A program made the translations under genes and the position numbers. A DNA stretch of 64,000 nt from Asaia bogorensis (GTDB taxonomy: Bacteria; Pseudomonadota; Alphaproteobacteria; Acetobacterales; Acetobacteraceae), in NCBI GenBank assembly GCA_945868845.1, contig CAMBMS010000002.1:214053-278052 (forward strand), in the 5' to 3' direction. Positions within the stretch are counted from its first letter, which is position 1. Every line of letters starts with the position of its first letter. Of this stretch, positions 1-8,412 are shown piece after piece. The notes under the pieces were generated by a model, which was given only the letters and a program-made list of their open reading frames with translations, did not search any database and was not told the DNA's origin.

Positions 1-342
1 ATGAGCAACCCGATATTCGAACGTATCCAAGCTGAAATCGATGCCGCCCCCGTCATGCTGTACATGAAGGGCACGCCGATGTTCCCGCAATGCGGCTTTT
101 CGGCGCGCGTGATCCAGATGCTTTCGCATCTGAATATACCGTTCAAGACCGCCAACGTGCTGGAGGACATGGAACTGCGCGAGGGGATCAAGGAGTTCTC
201 TTCGTGGCCGACCGTGCCGCAGCTTTATATCAAAGGTGAGTTCGTTGGCGGCTGCGATATCGTGACGGAGATGTACCAGTCCGGTGATCTAGAAATTTTG
301 CTCAACGAGAAGGGCATTCCGCATCAGGCGGCGTCCGCCTGA
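1..342 (+). CDS. grxD: Monothiol glutaredoxin, Grx4/Grx5 type
   Basis: A 113-residue single-domain thioredoxin-fold protein with the CGFS active site at residues 31-34, preceded by the KGTPMFPQ stretch usual for monothiol glutaredoxins. Family members bind a glutathione-ligated [2Fe-2S] cluster and deliver Fe-S clusters in the cytoplasm. The later WPTVPQLY and GGCD segments form the glutathione site and are present. Length fits the family (about 105-115). The ATG is the first base of the window, so the ribosome binding site and upstream neighbours cannot be seen; the MSNPIFERI start is typical. The downstream neighbour is a decayed glycosyltransferase that begins only 26 bases after the stop. 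Confidence 0.96.
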   Translation: MSNPIFERIQAEIDAAPVMLYMKGTPMFPQCGFSARVIQMLSHLNIPFKTANVLEDMELREGIKEFSSWPTVPQLYIKGEFVGGCDIVTEMYQSGDLEILLNEKGIPHQAASA

Positions 343-367
343 ATCAGCTGGACGGTTCCGCTCGAAA

Positions 368-1037
368 CTAGCGGTCAGCGCGCCGGCCTATAACGTTGCC
401 GCCTATATTGGCGACACGATCACCTCCGTCATCGCCCAGCCCCACCCGGACTGGGCGATGGTCGTTGTGGATGATGGATCGACCGATGCGACCGCTGATG
501 TGGGGGCAAAATTCGCCGATCCGCGTATCCGGCTGGTGCGCGAGGGGAATGCGGGTGATTGTGCGCAATCTGTTTGCTAATGGCGGGCATGTGCTGATCC
601 GGGGCGTCGCCCTGGATTAGATGACCGGCTTACGCACCGGCCTGTAATTCGGCGAGGACTGGGAGTTCTTGGTGCGTTTGTGGATGCGCGGGCCATTCGC
701 GGTGGTGGTGGGGTGGGCACCCTTGCTGTTCGTGCGGCCGCGGCCGAGTGGCGCCTATTTGCGCATGGCGATGCGCCCGGAGGCGTTCGAGCTTGACGTA
801 GAGGCGATCCTTCGCAATCCGCGCATGCTGGCGCGGTTGGGCACGGGTCGGTGCTAAGCGTTGTGCTCGGCGGCGATGGCGGAAAATACCTGGATCGTCG
901 GGCGGGAGCTGATCCGTCATGGACGCGATTTCGAGGGTCGCGTGATGCTGCGCCAGGTCGTGATGGCAAACCCGAGCGTGCGGTGGCTCGCGTTGCTGGC
1001 GACGAGTTATAGGCTGGATTGCCTGCCGGTGAGCTAG
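368..1037 (+). pseudogene. Decayed family-2 glycosyltransferase
   Basis: Translating from 368 gives a recognisable GT-A nucleotide-sugar binding start (SAPAYNVAAYIGDTITSV, then VVVDDGSTDAT with the DDGS motif) but no start codon precedes it, so the 5' end is lost. Near position 540 homology jumps to the other frame (RNLFANGG), which then carries stops near 618, 645 and 855. After the second stop a typical GT2 segment appears (FGEDWEFLVRLWMRGPFAVV, equivalent to the ED-W acceptor/base region). The same frame ends at a stop at 1035-1037 after a plausible C-terminus. At least one frameshift, three nonsense codons and internal loss make this non-functional. Family assignment is from motifs only. 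Confidence 0.75.
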
Positions 1038-1102
1038 CGGGGCCCATTCCGGCCCTATGCGAGGGCGGAACGGCAGCAAGAAGGTACGGAGCCGGTGTCG
1101 AT

Positions 1103-1393
1103 TTAGCGGGTGCGGTTATAGGTGTAGTCCTCGCGTTCGCCGCTGCCGGCGCGCAGGCCGGGGGGGAGGGGTGCGCGGGTCAGGTTCACCTGTGCGTGGA
1201 CATCGAGCGCGGCCTGGTCTTTCCAGAGCTCGAGCAGGACGAGCTTGTCCAGGTTCAGCGCGCTTTGGAAAATTTCAAACTGTTCGCAGCCGGGTTCTGC
1301 CATGACGTCGGCGCAGCGGCCACGATAGATTTGCGCGAGTTGGTTGCCCTTGCCTGGCTCGGCAGTAATTGTGACAACGAGACGAACGGACAT
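1103..1393 (-). CDS. Antibiotic biosynthesis monooxygenase (ABM) domain protein
   Basis: A 96-residue protein starting MSVRLVVTITAEPGK, a single dimeric alpha-beta-barrel (ABM/YgiN-like) domain: beta strand, helix QLAQIYRGRCADVMAEPGC, then strands EQFEIFQSA and LVLLELWKD followed by helix QAALDVHAQ. Family members are small cytoplasmic quinol or polyketide monooxygenases or heme/quinone handling proteins; the substrate cannot be read from sequence. The ATG at 1393 is chosen over an upstream in-frame codon because a clear AGGAGG lies 6 bases ahead of it. The C-terminus is longer and more polar than usual (GSGEREDYTYNRTR). It stands alone between two pseudogenes. Confidence 0.75.
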   Translation of the reverse strand: MSVRLVVTITAEPGKGNQLAQIYRGRCADVMAEPGCEQFEIFQSALNLDKLVLLELWKDQAALDVHAQVNLTRAPLPPGLRAGSGEREDYTYNRTR

Positions 1394-1487
1394 GCTGTTT
1401 CCTCCTGCGCGCGTATGACGTAAAGGAGTAATGATCGCGTGGGGCGTTCCGTCAAGTATGCGTGCGTTTCTGCTGGGGGGCTGGGGC

Positions 1488-2028
1488 ATGAAGATCGGGC
1501 GCAGGGCTTTGCTGGTTGCGGTGGCGATCGTATTGGGCGCGGTGGTGGGGTCGCGCGCAGCGCTGGCGCAGCCGGTGGGAGAATTGTCGGTGGCGCCGCC
1601 ATCGGGGGCGCCGCGGATATTGGTGGTGATCCCGGGCGACCGCGCGGCGCGGACGGGCGCGGCGGATATGGCGGCGGGCTCGGTCGATCTGGTGACGTTG
1701 ATTTTTAACTATCACGATCTGGGGCATCTTGGCGATTTTTAACTATCACGATCTGGGGCATCTTGGCGTCGATCGCGATGCGATGAACCGGGCGTTGAAA
1801 TCGAGCGGGTATTATTTGATCGTCGATCATGCGGGCCGGACCGGGCCAGAGATTTCCGAGGCGGAAACGCTGCATCAAATCGAGCAGGTGTTCTTGCGGC
1901 GCGAAGTGGCAGCGGCGGGGTTTCGGGTGGTCGCGGAGGGGAATGTCGTGCGCAAACCGAACGACCCGCGTGACAAAAACAGTTCCGACCTGCTGCGGTC
2001 GAAGAATGAATTCGTTTTGGGTTTGTGA
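1488..2028 (+). pseudogene. Exported SAM-methyltransferase-like gene, frameshifted
   Basis: Starts with a signal peptide (MKIGRRALLVAVAIVLGAVV... ALAQ). The second half matches predicted methyltransferases of the COG4798 type: FNYHDLGHLGVDRDAMNRAL, GYYLIVDHAGRTGPEISEAE, TLHQIEQVFLRREV, AAGFRVVAEG, NDPRDKN. The glycine-rich SAM-binding core that should lie between the signal peptide and VDLVTLIFNYHDL is missing, so about 80-100 residues have been deleted compared with the usual 250-270. In addition a 34-bp tandem duplication (1700-1767) shifts the frame and ends the first ORF at 1742; deleting one copy restores a continuous reading frame to 2028. Family assignment is from memory of conserved blocks; the duplication is read directly. 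Confidence 0.7.
1700..1767. repeat. 34-bp perfect tandem duplication
   Basis: Two identical head-to-tail 34-base units, 1700-1733 and 1734-1767, each starting GATTTTTAACTATCACGATC and ending CATCTTGGC. Because 34 is not a multiple of three, the extra copy shifts the reading frame of the methyltransferase-like gene. The lack of any mismatch suggests a recent replication-slippage event or an assembly artefact. Confidence 0.97.
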
Positions 2029-2050
2029 AGCCGCAAGCGGAGGAGGGACC

Positions 2051-2746
2051 GTGTTTACTGGGAAAGTTATTATCGTGACCGGAGCGGCGGGGAATGTAGG
2101 CTCCGCCCTAGCTGGATTACTGGCGGGGCGAGGGGCGCGGATCGCGGCAGTGGATACGGTGAAGGATCGGCTGGAGGCGGTGGTGGCGGGTTTGCCGGGT
2201 ACCGGGCATCTGGCGTTGTCGGACTACGATCTGACCGATGCGGCGGCGACGGAGGCGCTGGTGGTGCGGGTACGCGCTTCATGCGGACGGCTGGATGGGG
2301 TGGGGACGACCGTGGGCGGTTTTGCTATGGCGAAGCTGGCGGATGCTGGGCTGGAGCAGTGGGAGCATATGTTCGCGCTGAATGTGAAGACCACCTGGAA
2401 TATTTATCGCGCCGCCGTGCCGGTGATTCGTGCTGGTGGCGGCGGGGCGTTGGTGGGGATCGGCAGCGCGGCCGGGTTGAAGGGGGGCGGCGAAATGGCG
2501 GCCTATGGCGCCACCAAGAGTGCTGTGATGCGGCTAACGGAAAGCCTAGCCGACGAGCTGCGTGGAGATCGCATTCGTGTTAACGCGGTGCTGCCGAGCA
2601 CGATCAATACGCCGCAGAATCGTGCCGCGATGCCGGGGGCGGATACGTCGCGCTGGGTGCGGCCGGTGGAAGTGGCGGAGGCCATGGCGTTCTTACTTTC
2701 GGATCGTGCCAGCGGGATCAGCGGCGCGTTATTGCCGGTGGGGTGA
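2051..2746 (+). CDS. Short-chain dehydrogenase/reductase (classical SDR)
   Basis: A 231-residue classical SDR. Cofactor motif TGAAGNVG at residues 10-17 (TGxxxGxG type), an acidic residue after beta-2 (AAVD, D35) suggesting NAD(H), catalytic S139 (GSAAG), Y152 and K156 in YGATK. Start chosen as GTG at 2051 because AGGAGGG lies immediately upstream and translation from there begins at the first beta strand; an upstream ATG would add 74 unrelated residues. The stop (2746) is one base before the next ATG, so it is translationally coupled to the binding protein. The NNAG motif is altered (GTTVGGF), which is unusual. Substrate unknown. Confidence 0.85.
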   Translation: MFTGKVIIVTGAAGNVGSALAGLLAGRGARIAAVDTVKDRLEAVVAGLPGTGHLALSDYDLTDAAATEALVVRVRASCGRLDGVGTTVGGFAMAKLADAGLEQWEHMFALNVKTTWNIYRAAVPVIRAGGGGALVGIGSAAGLKGGGEMAAYGATKSAVMRLTESLADELRGDRIRVNAVLPSTINTPQNRAAMPGADTSRWVRPVEVAEAMAFLLSDRASGISGALLPVG

Positions 2747-2747
2747 A

Positions 2748-3734
2748 ATGATGCTGCGTTTATTCAAAATTTCTTTGGGTTTCGTGCTGATGGGCGCGAC
2801 GGCGGAGGCGGCCGATAAGGTAAATTTTGGCCTCGATTGGAAGGCGGAGGCGGAGTACGGCGGCTATTACCAGGCGGTGGCAACCGGCATTTACGCGAAG
2901 CATGGGCTGGAGGTGGAAATTCATGAAGGCGGGCCGCAGATCAATCACATGCAGTTGCTGATCGCCGGGCGGCTAGATTTTAACCTGGGCGGCGGCCGGG
3001 CGATCGAATTTGCGCAGGAAGGGCTGCCATTCGTGGCGGTGGCGGCGATTTTCCAAAAGGAGCTGGCCACACTGCTCGCCCATCCCGGGCAGGGAAATGA
3101 TAGTTTTGCGGCGCTCAAGGGAAAACCGATCATGATCGGGGCCGATACGCGCAATGGCTGGTGGCTGTTCCTGGCGGCCAAATATGGATTTTCCGACAGC
3201 CAGATCCGTCCTTATACGTTCAACTTGGCGCCGTTTCTGGCGGATAAAAATGCGGTACAGCAGGGCTATATCAGCAGCGAGCCCTTCCTGATGCGCCAGG
3301 CCGCCCGAATCGATCCGGTTGTGCTCGCGCTGTCGGATGCTGGGTATCAAGGCTATGCAAATATCATTACCACCAGCGCGAAACTGGTGGCGAGTAATTC
3401 CGGGTTGGTGCAGCGGTTCATTACCGCGTCCATCGAAGGGTGGTATTCTTACTTGTATGGTGATCCGGGGCCGGCGAACCGGATGATCCGGCGGGTTAAT
3501 CCGGATATGCCGGCCGATCTGATCGACTTCGGGCGGCAGACGATGATTGCGCGTGGGATAGTGGATTCGGGAGATGCATTAACCCTGGGTATCGGTGCGA
3601 TGACGGATGCGCGTTGGAAAGCGTTTTATGAGTCGATGGTGGCCGTCGGAGTGTATAAGCCGGGGGTTGATCTGGCGAAAGCCTATACGACCCGGTTCGT
3701 CAATCAGCGGGTGGGGATGGAGGCGAAAAATTAG
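2748..3734 (+). CDS. NMT1/THI5-like ABC transporter substrate-binding protein
   Basis: A 328-residue periplasmic binding protein with signal peptide (cleavage near ATAEAADK). The mature start KVNFGLDWKAEAEYGGYYQA is the signature of the NMT1/THI5-like family that includes ThiY (binds formylaminopyrimidine) and SsuA-like relatives; GIYAKHGLEVEI and the GGGRAIEFAQEG hinge follow. The family delivers pyrimidines, riboflavin, sulfonates or similar ligands to an ABC permease. No permease or ATPase gene is nearby, so its partner must be elsewhere or it is an orphan. It sits between an SDR (1-base gap) and a phosphoribosyltransferase fusion (5-base gap). Ligand is inferred only at the level of a pyrimidine-like molecule. 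Confidence 0.8.
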   Translation: MMLRLFKISLGFVLMGATAEAADKVNFGLDWKAEAEYGGYYQAVATGIYAKHGLEVEIHEGGPQINHMQLLIAGRLDFNLGGGRAIEFAQEGLPFVAVAAIFQKELATLLAHPGQGNDSFAALKGKPIMIGADTRNGWWLFLAAKYGFSDSQIRPYTFNLAPFLADKNAVQQGYISSEPFLMRQAARIDPVVLALSDAGYQGYANIITTSAKLVASNSGLVQRFITASIEGWYSYLYGDPGPANRMIRRVNPDMPADLIDFGRQTMIARGIVDSGDALTLGIGAMTDARWKAFYESMVAVGVYKPGVDLAKAYTTRFVNQRVGMEAKN

Positions 3735-3739
3735 CGCAG

Positions 3740-4687
3740 ATGGTTGTGAAACCACCGCAGTGGAAGGGCCTGAATACCGGAAAAATGCCGCGCTTCATTG
3801 GCTATGATCAGGCAGAGCGGATGGTGGCGGCGCTGCTAGGTGACGTATCCGCACGGGGCGTGCGGGCGGTGGTGGCGATCCCGCGCGGCGGACTGGTGCC
3901 GGGGACTATGGTGTCCTGCATGCTAGCCTTGCCCCTTTACATGATCGGGTGGGATCGCCGGTCCGGCTCTACGGCGTGGATTGGCGATGCGCCAGAGGAG
4001 AAGTGCGTGTTGCTGGTGGATGATTGCTGTGCCACTGGGGCGACGATGCAAAACGTGCGCGATGCGTTGGTGGGGCATGGGTTCGACTGTGCTACATTCA
4101 GTATTGTACATGATCCGGAGACCACTCGGTTCGTGCCGGATTATTCGCATGCGATGACGGAGTTCTTTCGGTTTCCCTGGGAGCGCGGGGAGGCAACGCC
4201 AGCAGCGCGGGCGCAGCGCGCGCAAGGCGAACCGGCAGATCGGGCATATGAGGCGCCGTTTTTTGGCCTCGACTTGGATGGTGTGTTTCTGCCCGATGTG
4301 CCGCGCGCGCATTACGACGCTGATCTGAAAGCGGCGTTGCAGCGGCGGCGGCTGCTGGAACCGTTTTCCGTGTTACCGCCATTCGACGCGGCACGCTCGG
4401 TGGTAATTACCGGGCGGCCCGAAAGCGATAGGGCGGAGACAGAAGCCTGGTTGGCACAATTCGGCTATCGTGGATTGCGACTGGAATGCCGACCGGCGGA
4501 TGTGTCCGCCGAGATCGGCGCGGTGGCGCGCTATAAGGCGATGACGGCGACGCGCTGGGGTTGCACGCATTTTATCGAAAGCGAGGCCGAGCAGGCCATT
4601 CGTATCGCTGCGCTGGCGCCGCATCTGATGGTGTCCTGGTGGGTGGCCGATGAGGTGCGGGCCTGGGTGATCGGTGCAGCAGGGTAG
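3740..4687 (+). CDS. Phosphoribosyltransferase-HAD domain fusion protein
   Basis: 315 residues with two parts. Residues about 18-150 are a type I phosphoribosyltransferase: AIPRGGLVPG near 46-55 and the PRPP-binding loop VLLVDDCCATGAT at 90-102 with the paired acids D94/D95. Residues about 172-310 resemble a HAD-fold hydrolase: FGLDLDGVFLPD (D178/D180 as nucleophile and acid/base), VVITGRPE (motif II), a candidate motif III lysine K266 in RYKAM, and HFIESEAEQA near 278-287 in place of the usual DD motif IV. An alternative start is the ATG at 3785 (MPRF). It follows the binding protein by 5 bases. Reaction unknown; coupling of PRPP-dependent base conversion with a phosphatase-like domain is inference. 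Confidence 0.75.
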   Translation: MVVKPPQWKGLNTGKMPRFIGYDQAERMVAALLGDVSARGVRAVVAIPRGGLVPGTMVSCMLALPLYMIGWDRRSGSTAWIGDAPEEKCVLLVDDCCATGATMQNVRDALVGHGFDCATFSIVHDPETTRFVPDYSHAMTEFFRFPWERGEATPAARAQRAQGEPADRAYEAPFFGLDLDGVFLPDVPRAHYDADLKAALQRRRLLEPFSVLPPFDAARSVVITGRPESDRAETEAWLAQFGYRGLRLECRPADVSAEIGAVARYKAMTATRWGCTHFIESEAEQAIRIAALAPHLMVSWWVADEVRAWVIGAAG

Positions 4688-5062
4688 TTTGCGGCAGAAT
4701 ATGGGTGGGGGGGCGGATGGCTCCGATTAAAAGCTACGCGGAGGATGATGGGGTCGCGGAAAAGGTGGGCGAGGTCTGGTATCGGCACGCCATTAGGGAC
4801 GAAGGTGAAGGGGAGGACGAGGCGGTCGGACATAAAATTGACTTTTGGATATAGATAGTATGAATAACATATATTATTTGTATGGATAGACGAAAAAATT
4901 GGAAGGCTGTCCGTCGATTAAGGTGCCCATGTGCGCGCGCATGGGTATGAGGGTGAAACGGCGAATAGGCGCGCGCCCGGTGGTTATGTAGCGCGGGTGG
5001 TTGTGTAGCGAGGTGGTCTCGCGCAATCTGGTGCCTCAGTTGGATCGGAGGAGATAACAAGG
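4688..5062. other. Intergenic region with possible minus-strand ORF fragment
   Basis: 375 bases without a secure gene. On the minus strand an ATG at 4833 opens a frame beginning MSDRLVLPFTFVPNGVPIPD, which reads like real coding sequence for about 35-40 residues before running into the antisense of the upstream gene; I do not recognise it and it has no convincing ribosome binding site, so it may be another gene remnant. From about 4830 to 4915 the DNA turns AT-rich, unlike its surroundings, and probably carries the promoter of the following ThDP enzyme gene. Positions 4920-5040 are GC-rich and show nothing I can name. Confidence 0.35.
4838..4864 (+). promoter_or_regulatory. Possible sigma-70-type promoter
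   Basis: TTGACT at 4838-4843 and TATGAA at 4859-4864 in an AT-rich patch, with a 15-base spacer, shorter than the ideal 17. An alternative -10 is TATATT at 4870-4875. It would drive the ThDP enzyme gene at 5063 with a leader of almost 200 bases. Confidence 0.25.
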
Positions 5063-6601
5063 ATGAATGGCGCGGAAAGTCTGGTGCACTCCCTTTTGCA
5101 TAACGGAGTGAAAGTGTGTTTCACCAATCCGGGCACGTCGGAGATGCATTTCGTGGCGGCATTGGATCGGGTGCAGGGAATGCGGTGTGTGCTCGGATTG
5201 TTCGAGGGGGTGGTGACCGGGGCGGCGGATGGGTATTACCGCATGGCGGACAAGCCGGCGGCGACCTTGCTGCATTGCGGGCCCGGCCTCGCGAACGGGT
5301 TGGCCAATCTGCATAATGCGCGGCGCGCCGGTTCTGGAGTAGTGAACATTCCAGGGGATCAGGCGACGTATCACCGCCCGCTGGATGCGCCGTTAACGGC
5401 GGATACTGAGGGTTGGGCGCGTGGCGTTTCGGCCTGGGTGCGCACGGCGAATTCGTCGACCACCGTGGGGTCGGATACGGCGCAGGCCGTGCTGGCGTCG
5501 CGGTTGGGGCATGGGCAGATTGCCACCCTCATCCTGCCGGCGGATACGGCGTGGGGCGAAGGGGGCGTGACTGGCGCGAAGTTGGATGTGCCACCGCGGC
5601 CAACATCGGCGCCGCAACAGGTTCGTGATGCGGCCGCGGTGCTGCGGCGCGGGGAGCCAACGATCTTGGTGCTGGGTGGTACGGCATTACGCGAAGGCGC
5701 ATTGGCCGACGCGCATCGGATCGCTGCAGCAACGGGGGCAAAGTTAATAGCGGAGGGCTCGAACGCGCGCGCGCAGCGTGGACAGGGGCGCTATCCGCTG
5801 GATCGCGTGCCCTATGTGGTGGATCAGGCAACGAAGGTGTTGGCGCCGTATCGGCATGTGGTGCTGGTGGGCGCGATCCAGCCGACGGCGTTCTTTGCCT
5901 ATCCGAACAAGCCTGGATACCTAACCGCGCCGGGCGCTGAAATACACGTGCTGGCGCGGAGGGAACAGGACCCGGCGGAAGCTTTGGCGCGGCTGGCCGA
6001 AGAACTAGGCGCGCCGCGCGTGGCATTGCCATCCGTGGTGAAGCCGGAGGGGCCGGGGAAGGGAAAACCTACTTTGGACGCGATCGCGCAGACCGTTGCC
6101 GCGCTGATCCCGGAGAACGCGATCGTAGTGGATGAGAGTGTGACCACCGGGCGTGCTTTCTTTCCGCAAACCTATGGTGCCGCGCCGCATGACTGGTTGC
6201 AGAATTGCGGTGGCTCAATCGGCTATGGCCCACCGGTCGCGGTAGGCGCGGCGGTGGCCTGCCCGGATCGCCGGGTGGTCGGGCTGCAGGCAGATGGTTC
6301 GGCGATGTATACGTTGCAGGCGCTGTGGACCCAGGCGCGCGAGCAACTGGATATCACCACAGTGATTTTTTCTAACCGAAAATACCAAATCCTGATCGGT
6401 GAGCTGGCCAATGTCGGCGCCAATCCGGGACGCACGGCGATGGATATGCTGGATATCGGTAATCCTGATCTCGACTGGACAAAGCTCGCCGCTGGTATGG
6501 GGGTGGAGGCCGCGCGTGCCACAACCTGCGAGGAGCTGGCCGATCTGATGGCGCAATCCTATAGGCGCAAAGGCCCGTTCCTGATCGAATTGGTAATGTG
6601 A
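5063..6601 (+). CDS. ThDP-dependent enzyme, acetolactate synthase large-subunit-like
   Basis: 512 residues with the three-domain layout of ThDP enzymes: N-terminal Pyr domain with the activating glutamate E48 (GLFEGVVTGAADGYYR), a central domain, and a C-terminal PP domain with the metal/ThDP motif ADGSAMYT (D411) through N438 (SNRKYQI). The first residue of the usual GDGS is alanine here. Length and motifs match the roughly 515-residue proteins annotated in alphaproteobacteria as acetolactate synthase large subunit or benzoylformate decarboxylase-like, not the longer IlvB, and no small subunit is adjacent. GGAGGAG lies about 10 bases before the ATG. The exact 2-keto acid substrate is unknown. 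Its stop abuts the truncated channel gene on the other strand. Confidence 0.8.
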   Translation: MNGAESLVHSLLHNGVKVCFTNPGTSEMHFVAALDRVQGMRCVLGLFEGVVTGAADGYYRMADKPAATLLHCGPGLANGLANLHNARRAGSGVVNIPGDQATYHRPLDAPLTADTEGWARGVSAWVRTANSSTTVGSDTAQAVLASRLGHGQIATLILPADTAWGEGGVTGAKLDVPPRPTSAPQQVRDAAAVLRRGEPTILVLGGTALREGALADAHRIAAATGAKLIAEGSNARAQRGQGRYPLDRVPYVVDQATKVLAPYRHVVLVGAIQPTAFFAYPNKPGYLTAPGAEIHVLARREQDPAEALARLAEELGAPRVALPSVVKPEGPGKGKPTLDAIAQTVAALIPENAIVVDESVTTGRAFFPQTYGAAPHDWLQNCGGSIGYGPPVAVGAAVACPDRRVVGLQADGSAMYTLQALWTQAREQLDITTVIFSNRKYQILIGELANVGANPGRTAMDMLDIGNPDLDWTKLAAGMGVEAARATTCEELADLMAQSYRRKGPFLIELVM

Positions 6602-6604
6602 GGG

Positions 6605-6868
6605 CAAGCCCGTGATCATCTGTGGCACCAGATGGCCGTACCCAATCGTCGCCATGGTCTGCACGCTGAAGAAGAACGCCTCGGCAACCCCTCCCTTGTC
6701 GACATAGGGATTCGTGCCTTCCTGCAACAAATAAAGCCCGGCGAAGCCAAGATTGGCCACCGCATACACTCCGGCTGCGCACAGCAGGAACTCCCACTAC
6801 GGCATCGAGAGCGCGTTGTGATGGGGATCATTCCACCAGCGCTGGCCAGATATGTTTATGCCCACCAT
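6605..6868 (-). pseudogene. Truncated inward-rectifier potassium channel (KirBac-like)
   Basis: Reading leftwards from an ATG at 6868: [20 protein letters not shown], a TAG at 6797-6799, then in the same frame [20 protein letters not shown] (outer helix), a linker, and [19 protein letters not shown], a pore helix with the K+ selectivity filter TIGYG. Homology ends at about 6605, where the inner helix and the whole cytoplasmic Kir domain should follow; instead the frame runs antisense into the ThDP enzyme gene. So the gene has a nonsense codon and has lost its 3' two thirds, probably when the neighbouring gene was joined here. Family call rests on the filter and the flanking helices. Confidence 0.75.
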
Positions 6869-7005
6869 TTAAGGGGCTGGACACATCCTCCGCCACCCCC
6901 TATACGCCGCCGCTTCATACAGGAACGCGGGAGACCGCCTTGCCCTTTCCGGGCATGGGGGTCGTTCGCACCGCGGTCCCTTGGAACATACAAAGGGCCA
7001 GGGAT

Positions 7006-7440
7006 ATGGCGAAGAAAATCGTCGGCTATATCAAGTTGCAAATCCCTGCCGGGAAGGCCAATCCGTCCCCGCCGGTGGGCCCGGCGCTCGGGCAGCGCGG
7101 CCTCAATATTATGGCTTTCGTGAAAGAATTCAACGCGGCGACGCAGCAGATGGAGCCCGGGATGCCGATTCCGGTGGTAATCACTGCCTTCGGCGACCGT
7201 ACCTTCAGCTTCGTCATGAAGACGCCGCCCAACACCTACTTCTTGAAGAAGGCCGCCGGCATCACCAGCGGCTCGGCCACCGTGGGCAAGGGCGCTTCGG
7301 CCGGGCGCGTCACCATGGCGCAGTTGCGGGAAATCGCGGCGCAGAAGATGGTGGACATGAATGCAAACAATGTTGATGGCGCGGTGCGGATGCTGGTGGG
7401 CTCCGCGCGCTCCATGGGCCTGACCGTGGTGGAGGGCTAA
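7006..7440 (+). CDS. rplK: 50S ribosomal protein L11
   Basis: 144 residues, usual length. [18 protein letters not shown] and [17 protein letters not shown] are the classic N-terminal domain; the C-terminal rRNA-binding domain ends in [12 protein letters not shown]11 forms part of the GTPase-associated centre with 23S rRNA and L10/L12. The start is the ATG at 7006 rather than the in-frame codon at 6940, because MAKK is the conserved start and AGGG lies just ahead. It heads rplK-rplA; in most proteobacteria nusG precedes it, but here a broken channel gene does. Confidence 0.97.
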   Translation: MAKKIVGYIKLQIPAGKANPSPPVGPALGQRGLNIMAFVKEFNAATQQMEPGMPIPVVITAFGDRTFSFVMKTPPNTYFLKKAAGITSGSATVGKGASAGRVTMAQLREIAAQKMVDMNANNVDGAVRMLVGSARSMGLTVVEG

Positions 7441-7443
7441 TCC

Positions 7444-8136
7444 ATGGCCAAGAACAAGCGACTGAAGGTAGCGCAGGCGGGGGTCGACCGGGCTACGAGC
7501 TACGCCCTCGCCGAGGCGATCACCCTGGTGAAATCCAATGCCCGTGCGAAATTCGACGAAACAGTTGAAATTTCAATGAATCTCGGCATCGACCCGCGCC
7601 ACGCGGACCAAATGGTGCGCGGCCTGGTCAACCTGCCGAACGGCACGGGTAAAACGGTTCGCGTCGGCGTCTTCGCCCGCGGGCCAAAGGCGGAGGAAGC
7701 CATTGGCGCCGGTGCCGAGGTTGTCGGCGCCGAAGATCTTGCGGAAAAAATCCAAGCGGGAGATATCCAATTCGACCGCTGCATAGCCACCCCGGACATG
7801 ATGGGTCTGGTTGGGCGATTGGGAAAGATCCTCGGGCCGCGCGGTCTGATGCCGAACCCGCGTCTTGGCACCGTCACCATGGATGTGAAGGGCGCCGTGA
7901 CCTCGGCCAAAGCCGGGCAGGTGGAATTCCGCGCCGAAAAGGCAGGCATCGTGCATGCCGGTATCGGCAAGGCCAGCTTCGAGGCCGACAAGCTGATCGA
8001 AAACGCCCGCGCCTTCGTCGACGCGATCCAGAAGGCGAAGCCGACCGGCGCGAAGGGCACCTATGTGCAGAAAGCCGCCGTCAGTTCCTCGATGGGTCCT
8101 GGCGTGCGGGTGGATGTCAGTACCTTGGCCGGCTAG
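7444..8136 (+). CDS. rplA: 50S ribosomal protein L1
   Basis: 230 residues, full length. [20 protein letters not shown], then [20 protein letters not shown] and the conserved [14 protein letters not shown] loop of L1. L1 binds 23S rRNA at the L1 stalk and in many bacteria also represses translation of its own rplK-rplA mRNA. It follows rplK by 3 bases in the same operon. Confidence 0.97.
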   Translation: MAKNKRLKVAQAGVDRATSYALAEAITLVKSNARAKFDETVEISMNLGIDPRHADQMVRGLVNLPNGTGKTVRVGVFARGPKAEEAIGAGAEVVGAEDLAEKIQAGDIQFDRCIATPDMMGLVGRLGKILGPRGLMPNPRLGTVTMDVKGAVTSAKAGQVEFRAEKAGIVHAGIGKASFEADKLIENARAFVDAIQKAKPTGAKGTYVQKAAVSSSMGPGVRVDVSTLAG

Positions 8137-8229
8137 GGCCGGCAACCAGATACGCCCCTTGGCGACAGGGGGCGAGCAGGGGGGCGGGAGCCTCCCGAAC
8201 CTGTCCAAGACTACACGCAATCATCAGAT

Positions 8230-8412
8230 TTTAAAGGACCCTTGGGTCCGCGCGTAGAAGATGGGGGAGCCAAGGATCGCCGTGGGAACGGTTGTCTTGG
8301 TTGTTCTGTTTCGGGCAGGCGAACCGGATCGGGTGATGCCGATAGGCAGGGCCGGATTCAGAGGGTAACCCGGTCTCTGCGCGGTACGCCGCGCGGGGGC
8401 CACCAACGGAGT
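8230..8412 (+). ncRNA. Probable ribosomal protein L10 (rplJ) mRNA leader
   Basis: The 282 bases between rplA and rplJ contain no ORF but are rich in complementary G/C tracts (for example AAGGACCCTTGGGTCC at 8234-8249 and GCGCGGTACGCCGCGC at 8379-8394). In bacteria the region ahead of rplJ carries a structured leader bound by L10-(L12) for autoregulation. Position and self-complementarity support this; I have not folded it against the family model, so the limits are approximate. Confidence 0.45.

Noticed and set aside
4531..4833. 100-residue minus-strand ORF starting MSDRLVLPFTF as a full gene
   Set aside because: Only its first third looks coding; the rest is antisense to the PRT-HAD gene, so it is at most a remnant.
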